The notes: generated from the sequence alone by a model not told the origin. A DNA stretch of 64,000 bases from Marilutibacter chinensis (GCF_021725675.1 NZ_JAKJPO010000018.1:1-64000), one strand, 5' to 3'; positions 1 to 8,758 are shown, counted from the first letter of the stretch. Made by a program: numbers and translations.

Positions 1-60
1 CCCCCCCCCCGGGGGGGGCGCCCCCGGGCCCCGGGGGGCGGCGGGCCCCGCCCCCGCGCG
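1..60. other. Low-complexity G/C-only block
   Basis: The first 60 bases are runs of C and G with no A or T. This is unlike the rest of the GC-rich window, where every gene has normal composition. It may be a contig end or base-calling artefact, or a real G/C tract. No gene or signal is seen between it and the rpmG terminator. Confidence 0.5.
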
Positions 61-131
61 GGCACGGCGGCAGAACCGGTCGGCCGGGCGCGGTGCGAAC
101 GCCCCGCGCCCGGCTCGGCCCCGGAAACGCA

Positions 132-155
132 GACAGCCCGCCGAAGCGGGCTGTC
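132..155 (-). terminator. Terminator of rpmB-rpmG
   Basis: Perfect 10-bp stem (132-141 with 146-155). Read on the minus strand its loop is the stable tetraloop TTCG, and a weak T-rich stretch (TGCGTTTCC) follows. It lies 66 bases past the rpmG stop, as expected of an intrinsic terminator for the ribosomal protein operon. Confidence 0.8.
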
Positions 156-221
156 GGTGTCCCGGCAAGGACCGGGAGAAGTGTGGCAAGGGCGGCCGCG
201 GGAAGCGACCGCGCCGCTACC

Positions 222-386
222 TCACTTGATCTTGCCTTCCTTGTAGATCACGTGCTTGCGAACGACGGGATCGTACTTCTTGATCTCCATCTTGCCTGGC
301 GTGTTCTTCTTGTTCTTGTCGGTGGTGTAGAAGTGGCCGGTACCGGCCGAGGAGATCAGGCGGATCTTGTCGCGCTTGGAAGCCAT
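222..386 (-). CDS. rpmG: 50S ribosomal protein L33
   Basis: A 54-residue basic protein beginning [20 protein letters not shown] and ending KEGKIK, the typical bacterial L33 sequence and length. It is the cysteine-free form: the zinc-binding CxxC pairs found in some L33 versions are absent. It is a component of the large ribosomal subunit near the E site. It follows rpmB by 13 bases on the same strand, and a GAGGAGAA ribosome binding site sits 7 bases before its ATG, so the pair is co-transcribed. The gene was missed by a simple length cutoff and was read directly from the DNA. The identification is firm. Confidence 0.97.
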   Translation of the reverse strand: MASKRDKIRLISSAGTGHFYTTDKNKKNTPGKMEIKKYDPVVRKHVIYKEGKIK

Positions 387-399
387 GGTTCAGTTCTCC

Positions 400-636
400 T
401 CAGATCTTCTCGCCGCGTGCGCGAAGCTCGGCGAGGACGGCATCGATACCGTTCTTGTCGATGGTGCGCAGGGCCTTGGTGGAAACGCGCAGCTTCACCC
501 AGCGGTTTTCGCTGGCGACCCAGAACTTGCGCTCGTGCAGGTTCGGGAGGAAACGGCGACGGGTCTTGTTCATCGCGTGCGAGACGTTGTTGCCGGTCGT
601 CGTACGCTTGCCGGTGACTTGGCATACTCGGGACAT
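400..636 (-). CDS. rpmB: 50S ribosomal protein L28
   Basis: A 78-residue protein starting [20 protein letters not shown], the signature L28 N-terminus, followed by the conserved [12 protein letters not shown] and a basic C-terminal half. L28 binds 23S rRNA and is needed for assembly of the large subunit. The ATG at 636 is preceded by GAGGTG at suitable spacing; the longer open frame upstream carries no L28-like sequence. It is the first gene of the rpmB-rpmG operon. The 5' region holds two hairpins (661-678 and 682-701) that could take part in leader control, which is inference only. Confidence 0.97.
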   Translation of the reverse strand: MSRVCQVTGKRTTTGNNVSHAMNKTRRRFLPNLHERKFWVASENRWVKLRVSTKALRTIDKNGIDAVLAELRARGEKI

Positions 637-982
637 TACGCACCTCGTAAATTGGAGAGTCCGGCCATGGAGGGCCGGGCTTTTGCGGAAGGATCCGCAA
701 ACCAGTGGTGTCTCCCTTGGCCAGGGAGGCGTCGGCCCCAGCGCCGCCGGACCATCCGGGGCGGTGCGCGATACGGGAGGGTGGAACCCCGCCGGACGGC
801 GGGTCGCTGCCAATGGCGGCCGGAATCGCGCTTCCGGGGTCGCCCGGCGGGTCGTCAGACCCGCCCGGACACAGCGAGCCGGGCATTATGCCCGTGTCCC
901 GCCGCATGCGCAAGGTTATCCACAGCCCGGGGCCGCAGGCCGGTCCGCCGCCCGCCACCGGGCAGGCCGGACCCGGTCCGCC
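637..982. other. Intergenic region upstream of rpmB
   Basis: This 346-base stretch between the rpmB start and the stop of the LAB_N gene holds no convincing gene. It contains two inverted repeats: 661-666/673-678 (CCGGCC...GGCCGG) and 682-689/694-701 (TTTGCGGA...TCCGCAAA). A perfect DnaA-box nonamer TTATCCACA lies at 916-924. The rpmB promoter must lie here but no clear -35/-10 pair was identified. Confidence 0.5.
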
Positions 983-1324
983 TCAGTGGCTGGCCTTGTC
1001 GCGGTGCCAGCCGCGGTGGCGGATGTCCAGGTACAGGCTGTAGGCGGCGGTGAACGACGGGAACAGGTTCTGGATCACCCCGACCGCGTCCTGCTTCTGC
1101 GAGAACACGAAGTAGCTCAGGGTCATCGCGCTGCCGCACAGGCTCATGTACCAGAACAGCCGCGGGATCACCGGCTTGCCGTGCCGGCGCGAGGCGATGA
1201 ACTGCACCAGCCAGCGCGCGCCGAACATGAAGGCGCCGGTGAGGCCGATCAGCTTCCACGGCGACATGTGGATGCCGGTCCATTCCAGCCAGCCGATCGG
1301 GTCGTTCATGAAGTCGCCGGTCAT
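983..1324 (-). CDS. LAB_N domain membrane protein
   Basis: A 113-residue protein with about three hydrophobic segments. It contains the pattern GARWLVQFIASRRHGKPVIP followed by FWYMSLCGSAMTL, characteristic of the lipid-A-disaccharide-synthase N-terminal (LAB_N) family. These small membrane proteins often sit beside GT2 glycosyltransferases and are thought to help in glycolipid transfer; their activity is not established. It starts 3 bases past the stop of the GT2 gene upstream, so the two are co-transcribed. An internal ATG at 1309 is an alternative start. Family call is good, role is inferred from the neighbour. Confidence 0.8.
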   Translation of the reverse strand: MTGDFMNDPIGWLEWTGIHMSPWKLIGLTGAFMFGARWLVQFIASRRHGKPVIPRLFWYMSLCGSAMTLSYFVFSQKQDAVGVIQNLFPSFTAAYSLYLDIRHRGWHRDKASH

Positions 1325-1327
1325 CGC

Positions 1328-2056
1328 TCAGACCTCCTCGGTCCGGGTCACCTTGCCGCGCCTGATCAGCCAGGCCACACCGCGCAGGTCGCTGATGCCG
1401 ACCAGCGCGCGGCCGAGGTTGTTGTACTTGGAGACGCCGGCGGTGCGGTGGCGATGGTTCACCGGCACGCTCACCGTGCGGTAGCCGGCGCGCTGCATCA
1501 GCGCCGGCAGGTAGCGGTGCATATGGTCGAAATGCGGCAATTCGAGGAAGGCCTCCCGCTCGAACAGCTTGATGCCGCAGCCGGTATCGGGCGTGTCGTC
1601 GCGCAGCATCCGTGCGCGGATCGCATTGGCCCACTTACTGGCCCAGCGCTTGCTGCCGCTGTCCTGGCGGTTCACCCGCCAGCCGGCGAACAGCCGGGTG
1701 TCGGGATCGGCGCGGTCGCGCTCGGCCAGCAGCTTAGGGATGTCGGCCGGATCGTTCTGACCGTCGCCGTCGAGGGTGGCAATCCACGGCGCGCGCGCGG
1801 CCTTGACGCCGTTGCGCACGGCGGTGCTCTGGCCGCTCTGGGTGACATGGTGGATCACCCGCAGCTCGGGCACCTCGGCCTTCAGGCCCTGCAGCACGTC
1901 GAGGGTGTCGTCGCGCGAATGGTCGTCGACATAGACGATCTCGAACGGCACCACGCCGCGCAGGGCGGCAGTGATCTCGTGCACGAGCGGGGCGACGTTG
2001 TCGCGCTCGTTGAACACGGGCACGACCACGGAGAGCGAGGGCTGGGTTTGCGTCAT
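1328..2056 (-). CDS. Family 2 glycosyltransferase (polyprenyl-phosphate type)
   Basis: A 242-residue GT-A fold enzyme. The N-terminus LSVVVPVFNERDN, the nucleotide-binding YVDDHSRDDT and the metal-binding D-x-D in TLDGDGQNDP (about residues 95-102) are all present. The sequence resembles dolichyl/undecaprenyl-phosphate sugar transferases that load a sugar on the lipid carrier at the inner face of the membrane. Unlike ArnC-type enzymes it has no C-terminal membrane helices, and the adjacent LAB_N gene may supply the membrane part. It lies downstream of a sugar-nucleotide epimerase gene, which fits envelope glycan or glycolipid synthesis. The sugar cannot be told from sequence. Confidence 0.85.
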   Translation of the reverse strand: MTQTQPSLSVVVPVFNERDNVAPLVHEITAALRGVVPFEIVYVDDHSRDDTLDVLQGLKAEVPELRVIHHVTQSGQSTAVRNGVKAARAPWIATLDGDGQNDPADIPKLLAERDRADPDTRLFAGWRVNRQDSGSKRWASKWANAIRARMLRDDTPDTGCGIKLFEREAFLELPHFDHMHRYLPALMQRAGYRTVSVPVNHRHRTAGVSKYNNLGRALVGISDLRGVAWLIRRGKVTRTEEV

Positions 2057-2182
2057 CGGAATGGACGGTGTCGGGGGCCGTGCGGGACGGCGAAACGGGA
2101 GCCGCGACCGGTCGCGGCGCGCACATCCTACCGCCCCCGGGCGGCGATGGCCGACTCCCCGTTCAGCCGGCGGCCTGCACGC

Positions 2183-3181
2183 TCAGGCGGCGTCGCCGAA
2201 GTAGTCGCGGCACCAGGCCACCACCGGCGGCAGGCCGTCCTCGATCGCGGTGCTCGGCTCGAAGCCCAGCACCTCCTGCGCACGCGCGGTGTCGGCCATG
2301 GTCTCGACCATGTCGCCCGGCTGCATCGGCTTGTAGACCTTCTGCGCCGGGCGCCCCGCAGCGCCTTCGATCACCGCGATGAACCGCTCCAGCTCGACCG
2401 GCGCGTGGTTGCCGAGATTGAACACCCGGTGCGGCGGCACCCCGTCGACGCCGCCCGGCGGCGGACGGTCGAGCGCGGCCAGCACGCCGTCGACGATGTC
2501 GTCGACGTGGGTGAAATCGCGCCGCATCCGGCCATTGTTGAACACGTCGATCGGCCGCCCCGCCAGCACCGCGCGCGAGAACAGCAGCGGCGCCATGTCC
2601 GGACGGCCCCAGGGCCCGTAGACGGTGAAGAACCGCAGCCCGGTCGCGCGCAAGCCGTACAGCTGCGCGTAGGTGTAGCCCATCAGCTCGTTGGCGGCCT
2701 TGGTCGCGGCGTAGAGCGAGCGGGGCTTGTCGATCCGCTGGTCCTCGGAGAACGGCGGCGTCGCCGAATCGCCGTAGACCGACGACGAGCTGGCATAGGC
2801 CAGGTGCTCGACGCCGCGATGGCGGCACAGCTCGAGCAGGTTGACGAAGCCGACCAGGTTGCTGTCGACGTAGGCGTGCGGGTTTTCCAGCGAATAGCGG
2901 ACGCCCGCCTGCGCGGCCAGGTGCACCACGCGGACCGGCCCGAACGCATCGAACAACGCGGCCAGTCCGTCGCGATCGCACAGGTCGAGCTCGCGGATCT
3001 CGACCTCCGGGCACAGCGCGGCGATGCGGTCGCGCTTGAGCCGGGGGTCGTAATAAGCATTGAAGTTGTCCAGGCCGATCACCGCATCGCCGCGTGCGCG
3101 CAGCGCGCGGCACACGTAGGCGCCGATGAAGCCGGCGGCGCCGGTCACCAGGACGGGAGGCGGAGTGTCGTTCGTCGTCAT
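2183..3181 (-). CDS. NAD-dependent sugar epimerase (UDP-glucuronate 4-epimerase-like)
   Basis: A 332-residue short-chain dehydrogenase of the extended NDP-sugar epimerase type. The NAD-binding motif TGAAGFIG is at the N-terminus, then LDNFNAYYDPRLK, HLAAQAGVRYS, the catalytic SSSSVYG and YAATKAANE (Tyr-x3-Lys), and RFFTVYGPWGRPDMA. The last motif and the NAYYDP segment match UDP-glucuronate 4-epimerases. It would convert UDP-GlcA to UDP-GalA or act on a related sugar nucleotide in the cytoplasm. The ATG at 3181 overlaps the stop of the DUF4279 gene (ATGA). It probably supplies the glycosyltransferase downstream, separated by 126 bases. Confidence 0.85.
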   Translation of the reverse strand: MTTNDTPPPVLVTGAAGFIGAYVCRALRARGDAVIGLDNFNAYYDPRLKRDRIAALCPEVEIRELDLCDRDGLAALFDAFGPVRVVHLAAQAGVRYSLENPHAYVDSNLVGFVNLLELCRHRGVEHLAYASSSSVYGDSATPPFSEDQRIDKPRSLYAATKAANELMGYTYAQLYGLRATGLRFFTVYGPWGRPDMAPLLFSRAVLAGRPIDVFNNGRMRRDFTHVDDIVDGVLAALDRPPPGGVDGVPPHRVFNLGNHAPVELERFIAVIEGAAGRPAQKVYKPMQPGDMVETMADTARAQEVLGFEPSTAIEDGLPPVVAWCRDYFGDAA

Positions 3182-3645
3182 CGGCCAAGGGTCTCGCGCG
3201 GTCGCTCGCCGGCGTCGGGTTGGATGTCGAAGGCCAGCGACAGGCGCAGGCGTGCGGTCGCCTCGCACAGCCAGGCGCTGAGATCGAAGCTGATCGGGTG
3301 CGCGCTGCTCAGTCCGATCGCCAGTTCGCAGCGGCCGCCGTCGCGGACCAGCGACTGGAATGCCGGCTGGTGCGGCGCGAGCCGGTCGAGCTGGCGGCGC
3401 AGGAAGGCCTCGAACGGCTCGTCGGTCCAGCGGCGTGCGACGTCGTCGGCAGCCGGGCCGGCCAGCTCCGCGGTGGCATAGCTGTCCCGGTGCACGCCTT
3501 CGAGCCGGTTGCCGGCCTCGGTCCGGCGCGGTTCGCCGGCGCGCCAGGCGCGCGACGGCCGCAACCCGATCTCCTCGAACAGCGGAGCCAGGTCGGCGCT
3601 GGGATGGGTGGCGCGCAGCGCCACGCGGTAACGGTAGGGATTCAC
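3178..3645 (-). CDS. DUF4279 family protein
   Basis: A 155-residue soluble protein with the pattern RVALRATHP...LFEEIGLRPSRAWRAGEPRR and a central GVHRDSY, as in the DUF4279 family. That family has no assigned biochemical function and is often annotated as an immunity-like or hypothetical protein. It has no signal peptide and no membrane segment. Its stop codon overlaps the epimerase start by four bases (ATGA), so translation is probably coupled. No toxin gene is visible beside it. The family assignment is from memory of the conserved pattern and is moderate. Confidence 0.65.
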   Translation of the reverse strand: MNPYRYRVALRATHPSADLAPLFEEIGLRPSRAWRAGEPRRTEAGNRLEGVHRDSYATAELAGPAADDVARRWTDEPFEAFLRRQLDRLAPHQPAFQSLVRDGGRCELAIGLSSAHPISFDLSAWLCEATARLRLSLAFDIQPDAGERPRETLGR

Positions 3646-3692
3646 GACGTCACTGTGGCGGGATGGCGTGCGTCCAGGTCGTGCGATGCGCG

Positions 3693-4646
3693 TCAGTCGC
3701 TCTTGCCGCGCAGCTTCTCGAGCACGCCGTCGAGCGCATCAAGGTCGCTGTAGTGGATCACCAGCCGGCCCTTGCCGCCACGGCCGTGCAACACGTTGAC
3801 ACGGGCATTGAGGGATTCCGAGAGTTCGCGCTCCAGGCTGACGATGTCCGCCTGCGGCGCGGCCTTGGCCGGCTTGTTCCTGCCGCTGGCCGGCAGCTTG
3901 CCGGAGGCGAGCTGCTGGACCCGGTGCTCGACCTCGCGCACCGACCAGCCATGTTCGGCGGCCTGCCGCGCCAGCGCGATCGCCGCCTGCGGCGTCAGCG
4001 TCAACAGCGCGCGCGCATGGCCCATCTCCAGCGTGCGGGTCTCGACCAGCACCCGGATCTCCGGCGGCAGCTCGAGCAGGCGCAGCAGGTTGGACACCGC
4101 CGCGCGCGAACGTCCGACCGCCTCGGCGGTCTGCGCGTGGGTCAGGTCGAACTCGTCGATCAGCCGCTGCAGCGCCTGCGCCTCTTCCAGCGGATTGAGG
4201 TCCTCGCGCTGGATGTTCTCGATCAGCGCCATCGCGACCACGGTGCGGTCGTCGACCTCGCGCACCACCACCGGAATCTCGCTCAGGCCGGCGCGCTGGC
4301 TCGCGCGCCAGCGGCGCTCGCCGGCGATGATCTCCCAGGTCTTGCCGCCGCGCTCGGCGATCTCGCGCACCACGATCGGCTGGATCACACCCTGCGCGCG
4401 GATCGACTCGGCCAGCTCGTCGAGCTTGTCCTCGTCCCAGTGCTTGCGCGGCTGGTACTTGCCCGGCGCCAGCGCATCCACCGGCAGCGTGCGCAGCACG
4501 TCGCCCGGGGCCGCCTCCAGCGCCGGCGCTTCGGCCGCGCCCTTGGGTCCGAGCAGGGCCTCGAGCCCGCGGCCGAGTCCGCGCTTCTTCGCCGCGGCGG
4601 CCTTGCCCGTCGCGTCCTTGGCGGTTGCGTCCCTGGCTGCGGTCAT
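3693..4646 (-). CDS. parB: Chromosome partitioning protein ParB
   Basis: A 317-residue ParB/Spo0J protein. It opens with a basic KKRGLGRGLEALLG segment that contacts ParA, then LPVDALAPGKYQPRKHWD, the CTP-binding GERRWRAS and ENIQREDLNP motifs, a helix-turn-helix (TAEAVGRSRAAVSNLLRLL) that reads parS, and a C-terminal dimerisation region. It loads at parS sites and slides as a CTP-gated clamp to organise the origin region for segregation. Its ATG overlaps the parA stop by four bases. No convincing parS palindrome was seen in the window. Confidence 0.95.
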   Translation of the reverse strand: MTAARDATAKDATGKAAAAKKRGLGRGLEALLGPKGAAEAPALEAAPGDVLRTLPVDALAPGKYQPRKHWDEDKLDELAESIRAQGVIQPIVVREIAERGGKTWEIIAGERRWRASQRAGLSEIPVVVREVDDRTVVAMALIENIQREDLNPLEEAQALQRLIDEFDLTHAQTAEAVGRSRAAVSNLLRLLELPPEIRVLVETRTLEMGHARALLTLTPQAAIALARQAAEHGWSVREVEHRVQQLASGKLPASGRNKPAKAAPQADIVSLERELSESLNARVNVLHGRGGKGRLVIHYSDLDALDGVLEKLRGKSD

Positions 4647-5470
4647 GCCGCCACCTCCGGTGCGCCGCCGGCGGCGACGGGCGCCGCGGTCCTGGCGGCC
4701 TGGTCGCGCTCGCGCTGGCGGCGGATCACCTCGCCGGCCAGGCCCAGGTAGGCGATGCCGCCGCGGCTGGCGCGGTCGTAGCCGACGATGCTCTGTCCGT
4801 GGCTGGGCGCCTCGGCCAGGCGCACGTTGCGCGGCACGATGGTGCGGAACACCTTGTCGCCGAAGTGACGGGTCAGCTCGGCCGAGACCGCGTTGGCGAG
4901 GTTGTTGCGCACGTCGAACATGGTCCGCAGCACGCCCTCGATCTCCAGCTTCGGGTTCAGCCGCTGGCGGATCGCCTCGATGGTCTCCAGCAGCGCGCTG
5001 ATGCCTTCCAGCGCGTAGTACTCGCACTGCATCGGCACGATCACCGCATCGGCGGCGGTCAGCGCGTTGAGGGTCAGCAGCGACAGTGCCGGCGGGCAGT
5101 CGACCAGCACGTAGTCGTAGTTGCCGGCGACGTCGGCGAGCGCGAGCTTGAGCTGCTGTTCGCGGCCGTCGCGTTCCATCAGCTGGATCTCGGCCGCGGT
5201 CAGGTCGATGTTGCCCGGCAACAGGTCGAAGTCCTCGGCGGTGCGCACGATCGCGTCAGCGGCGGCGGCTTCGCCGAGCAGGACGTCGCAGATCGAACTC
5301 TCCAGCTCGCGCTTGTCGACGCCGCTGCCCATCGTCGCGTTGCCCTGCGGATCGAGATCGATCAACAGCACCTTCTTCGGCGTCCGGGCGAGTCCGGCGG
5401 CCAGGTTGACGGCGGTGGTGGTCTTGCCGACCCCGCCCTTCTGGTTGGCGATGGCGATGATGCGGGCCAT
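4643..5470 (-). CDS. parA: Chromosome partitioning ATPase ParA
   Basis: A 275-residue deviant-Walker ATPase beginning MARIIAIANQKGGVGKTTTA, with the KGGVGKTT P-loop at residues 11-18, the switch motif LIDLDPQGN and the YVLVDCPP Walker B segment. ATP-bound dimers coat the nucleoid and ParB-stimulated hydrolysis drives origin movement. The start at 5470 is chosen because the conserved N-terminus begins exactly there; the longer open frame upstream is arginine- and proline-rich filler. It lies between rsmG and parB in the order typical of proteobacterial chromosomes. Confidence 0.95.
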   Translation of the reverse strand: MARIIAIANQKGGVGKTTTAVNLAAGLARTPKKVLLIDLDPQGNATMGSGVDKRELESSICDVLLGEAAAADAIVRTAEDFDLLPGNIDLTAAEIQLMERDGREQQLKLALADVAGNYDYVLVDCPPALSLLTLNALTAADAVIVPMQCEYYALEGISALLETIEAIRQRLNPKLEIEGVLRTMFDVRNNLANAVSAELTRHFGDKVFRTIVPRNVRLAEAPSHGQSIVGYDRASRGGIAYLGLAGEVIRRQRERDQAARTAAPVAAGGAPEVAA

Positions 5471-5736
5471 GCGACTGGTTCCCCTGGCGTGTTTCGCGCG
5501 GCATGCGGCGCGCGCGGTTCTTCGGATGGCGCCCCCGGAAGGGCGGACGATGCGGGTGACCGGCGATCCCTGTCCGGGGCCGCACGCGGGGCGGCGGGCC
5601 CGATCCGGACGCAGGCCGGACTGGTGATTATGCCCGCCCCGGCCCGCCTGTCCCACCTCGCGGTCACGATCCGTTGCATCTTCCGCAGCTGAACCGGCGA
5701 TCGGCGTCGCCGGACGCACGCGGACGTGCCGGACCG

Positions 5737-6393
5737 TCAGCCGCGCCCGACGACGACCAGGTGGCGCTCAGCGTCGAGCCCGGGCACCTCCAGCCGGACG
5801 CGGGCACGGGCCGTCCATCCGTCCGGCAGCGCGGCGATTTCATCGACCGGATCGGCCCCCTTCATCGCCAGCAGCACGCCACCGGGCCGCAGCAGGTGAC
5901 CGCCGAGCTCGATGATCAGCGGCAGGGTCGCGAGCGCGCGCGCGGTGATCGCATCGAAGGCTCCGGCCTCGTCGACCGCCTCGATCCTCGATTCCAGCAC
6001 CCGGACCCGGGCCCCCAGCCCCAGCTTACGTACCGCTTCGCGCAGGAAGCGCGCCTTCTTGCCATTGCTCTCCACCAGCGCGACCCGCAGGCCCGGCTTG
6101 GCGATCGCCAGCGGGATGCCGGGCAGCCCGGGGCCGGTGCCGAGGTCGGCCAGCTCGCCGCCGGCCTCGGCGATCGCGTCGACATGGGGATGCATCGCCA
6201 GCGAATCGAGCACGTGCTTGACCAGCATCTCGCGCGGGTCGCGGATCGCGGTCAGGTTGTAGGCGCGGTTCCAGCGCGCCAGCAGCGCGAGGTAGTCGAG
6301 CAGCGGCGCGGCCAGCCCGGGATCGAGCCCGAGCGCGCGCAGGCCCGCCTCGAGGGTCGGACGCAGATCGGCGGGAAGGGCGGGGACGTTCAT
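5737..6393 (-). CDS. rsmG: 16S rRNA (guanine-527-N7)-methyltransferase
   Basis: A 218-residue protein (old name GidB) with [13 protein letters not shown] near residue 40, the SAM-binding [31 protein letters not shown], and [10 protein letters not shown]. It methylates N7 of G527 in 16S rRNA; loss gives low-level streptomycin resistance in many bacteria. It is the upstream neighbour of parA-parB, a conserved arrangement. The 266 bases between it and parA hold no other gene and leave room for a separate parAB promoter. Confidence 0.95.
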   Translation of the reverse strand: MNVPALPADLRPTLEAGLRALGLDPGLAAPLLDYLALLARWNRAYNLTAIRDPREMLVKHVLDSLAMHPHVDAIAEAGGELADLGTGPGLPGIPLAIAKPGLRVALVESNGKKARFLREAVRKLGLGARVRVLESRIEAVDEAGAFDAITARALATLPLIIELGGHLLRPGGVLLAMKGADPVDEIAALPDGWTARARVRLEVPGLDAERHLVVVGRG

Positions 6394-6579
6394 CGGACAC
6401 GCAGTTTAGGGCCTGGCCCGAGACCTGTTAAGGAAGGTCCGGGCGGATTCTCCCGGAGTTCGGCCGGAAGACGTCGATGCCCGGTTCCGATCGGTGCCCG
6501 CCCGGCACCCGCAGGTCCGGTCCAGCCACGTGAATCCTGTCGTGCGGCGCGCTCCGGACCGGCCGGAGCATTGTCGGCG

Positions 6580-7194
6580 TCACGAACCGCTGACGGCGCC
6601 ACCCGCCGCCGCGGGGCGCCACGCCAGTGCGCCGAGATAGCCGGGTGCGGGTTCGAGTTCGCGCAGCTGCCAGCCTGCCGGCGTCCCCAGGTCCGGGTCG
6701 CAGGCCACCAGGCGCAGCCCGCCGGGCCCGTCCTCGAAGCGCAGGCGATCGAGCCCGAACGCGAGCCCGCGTCCGTGCGCCTTCAGCACCGCCTCCTTCG
6801 CGCACCACAGGCGCAGGAACGCCCGTTCGCGCGCCTGCGGATCGGCCATGCCGGCGAGCCAGGCGTGTTCGGCGGCGGCGAAGTAGCGCTCCGCCAGCAT
6901 CAGCGCCCGCGGCCGCGGGCGCTGCCATTCCAGGTCGACGCCGACCCGCACTCCGCTGTCGGCCAGCGCGACCAGCAGGCCCTCGCCGCTGTGGCTCCAG
7001 TTGATGTCGCGGGCCTCGAACGGCGCCGCGATCCACGGCCGCCGCCAGGCATCGCGCTGCAGCGACAGCGCTTCCGGCGGTGTATCCAGCTGGGCCGACA
7101 GCCAGCCGCGCGCCTGCAGCTCGGCCGGTACCCCGGGCTGTCGCGGCAGCCAGGTCCAGCGGGGCGATACGGGGGCGGACGTCGGCAGGGACAC
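6580..7194 (-). CDS. 4'-phosphopantetheinyl transferase (Sfp type)
   Basis: A 204-residue protein with both signature blocks of the Sfp/HetI family: VGVDLE (residues 84-89, metal-binding Asp87 and Glu89) and WCAKEAVLKA (129-138). It transfers the phosphopantetheine arm from CoA to carrier proteins of fatty acid, polyketide or peptide synthases. It is divergent from an adenylate-forming enzyme gene 196 bases away, a pairing that recalls aryl polyene (xanthomonadin) loci of this family, but no carrier protein or ketosynthase gene is present in the window. Its start is the first ATG giving the usual N-terminal PPTase sequence. Confidence 0.88.
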   Translation of the reverse strand: MSLPTSAPVSPRWTWLPRQPGVPAELQARGWLSAQLDTPPEALSLQRDAWRRPWIAAPFEARDINWSHSGEGLLVALADSGVRVGVDLEWQRPRPRALMLAERYFAAAEHAWLAGMADPQARERAFLRLWCAKEAVLKAHGRGLAFGLDRLRFEDGPGGLRLVACDPDLGTPAGWQLRELEPAPGYLGALAWRPAAAGGAVSGS

Positions 7195-7390
7195 GCGGTC
7201 GGGTCTCGGTCAGGTGGGGGGCAGCAGGATGCGGGCGACAAGCATGCGACCGCTCCGCCACGGACGCGCCGGCTTGGCGCCAGCTCGCCCTGCCAGCGTA
7301 AGCTACCCGGCAGGGGGCGGCCGAGGCCGCATGCAGGAATGCCGTCTGGATACACCGGCACAGGCCGGGGATCCTCCAGGACTTGGGACG

Positions 7391-8758
7391 ATGTCAGCCG
7401 TAGTCAACTCGCCGACAGCCGACGCGACCGCCGCGCACGAACTCGCGGCCGGCGATCCCGCGCGCACGATCTGCTTCGGCGGCGACGGCGCGGTCACTCT
7501 GGCGCGGTTCCGCCGCGAGGTTCACGGCGTCGCCGCGGGTCTGCCGGACGCACCGGCGGTGATCAACCTGTGCGAGGACCGCTACCGCTTCCTGGTCGCG
7601 TTCTGCGCCGCCGCGATGCGCGGGCAGACCACCCTGCTGCCGCCGTCGCGCGCACCGGCGGTCATCGACGAGGTGCTGGCCCGCCACCCGGGCAGCTACG
7701 GGCTGGGCGACTTCGCGCCGACGGCGGCATCGTCGCGGCTGTACGCGTTGCCGGAACGCCTGCCGGAACACGACGATGCGCCGCTGGCTGTCGCCGACGA
7801 CGCCCTGATCGCGGTCGGCTTCACTTCCGGCAGCACCGGCCAGCCGCGGCCGAATCCGAAGACCTGGGCCGCATTCCGCGCCAGCACCGTGCAGAACCTG
7901 GCGGCGCTGGCCGACCTGTTCGACGACCCGGCCCACCCTGCGGGCACGACTCCACTGATCGCGACGGTGCCGCCGCAGCACATGTACGGCCTGGAGATGT
8001 CGGTGCTGCTGCCGCTGCTCGGCCGGCTGGCGGTGCACCGTGGGCGCCCGTTCTTTCCCGACGACGTGGCGCGGGCCTGCGCCGACGCGGCCGCGCCGCC
8101 GCTCCTGGTCACCACGCCGGTGCATCTGCATGCGCTGGTCGAATCGGGAATCCGCCTGCCGGCGCTGGCCGGCATCGTCTCGGCGACCGCGCCGCTGACG
8201 GCCGGGCTCGCCCGCGCGGCCGAGGTCCGCTTCGGCTGCGAGGTCCGCGAGGTGTTCGGCTCGACCGAGACCTGCGTGTTCGCGCGCCGGCGTACCGCCA
8301 CCGAGGACGCCTGGACGCCGCTGCCGGGCGTGCGCCTGCAGCCGCAGCCGGACGGCACCGCGGTGCAGGCGCCGCACCTGCCGGAGCCGGTGGTGCTGGC
8401 CGACCTGGTCGAGGTGCGGGGCGACGGCCGCTTCGTGCTGCACGGCCGCAATGGCGACCTGCTCGAGATCGCCGGCAAGCGCGCCTCGCTCGGCGACCTG
8501 ACCCGCAAGCTGCTGGCCGTGCCGGGCGTCGAGGATGGCGTCGTGCTGCAACTGGACGAAGCCGATGCCGCCGGAGTGCGCCGGATCGCCGCGCTCGCAG
8601 TCGCGCCCGGCCTGGATGCGGCGACGATCCTGCGGGCGCTGCGCGAGACCGTCGACCCGGTGTTCCTGCCGCGGCCGCTCGCGTGCGTGCCGGCGCTGCC
8701 CCGCAACGAAACCGGCAAGCTGCCGCGGGCTGCGCTGCTGGCGCTGCTGCGAAGCTGA
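7391..8758 (+). CDS. Adenylate-forming enzyme (AMP-dependent acyl/aryl ligase)
   Basis: A 455-residue member of the ANL superfamily. The phosphate-binding TSGSTGQPRP is at residues 145-154, the adenine motif VFGSTETCVFA follows, and the C-terminal PRNETGKLPR carries the catalytic lysine. It is short for the superfamily (usual length about 500-550), with a compact N-terminal part. It probably activates an aromatic or fatty acid for transfer to a carrier protein; the divergent phosphopantetheinyl transferase supports that. Resemblance to the xanthomonadin AMP-ligase is an inference from context. The ATG at 7391 is favoured over upstream in-frame starts that run antisense through the transferase gene. 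Confidence 0.8.
   Translation: MSAVVNSPTADATAAHELAAGDPARTICFGGDGAVTLARFRREVHGVAAGLPDAPAVINLCEDRYRFLVAFCAAAMRGQTTLLPPSRAPAVIDEVLARHPGSYGLGDFAPTAASSRLYALPERLPEHDDAPLAVADDALIAVGFTSGSTGQPRPNPKTWAAFRASTVQNLAALADLFDDPAHPAGTTPLIATVPPQHMYGLEMSVLLPLLGRLAVHRGRPFFPDDVARACADAAAPPLLVTTPVHLHALVESGIRLPALAGIVSATAPLTAGLARAAEVRFGCEVREVFGSTETCVFARRRTATEDAWTPLPGVRLQPQPDGTAVQAPHLPEPVVLADLVEVRGDGRFVLHGRNGDLLEIAGKRASLGDLTRKLLAVPGVEDGVVLQLDEADAAGVRRIAALAVAPGLDAATILRALRETVDPVFLPRPLACVPALPRNETGKLPRAALLALLRS

Noticed and set aside
455-3481. Open frame of 1008 residues on the plus strand
   Set aside because: It is antisense to rpmB, the LAB_N gene, GT2, the epimerase and the DUF4279 gene, which all have clear family sequences. 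Its translation is compositionally biased, as expected of a GC-rich shadow frame.
5471-5736. parS site upstream of parA
   Set aside because: A TGTTTCGCGCGGCATG stretch near 5490 resembles half of the parS consensus, but the second half does not match, so it is not palindromic.
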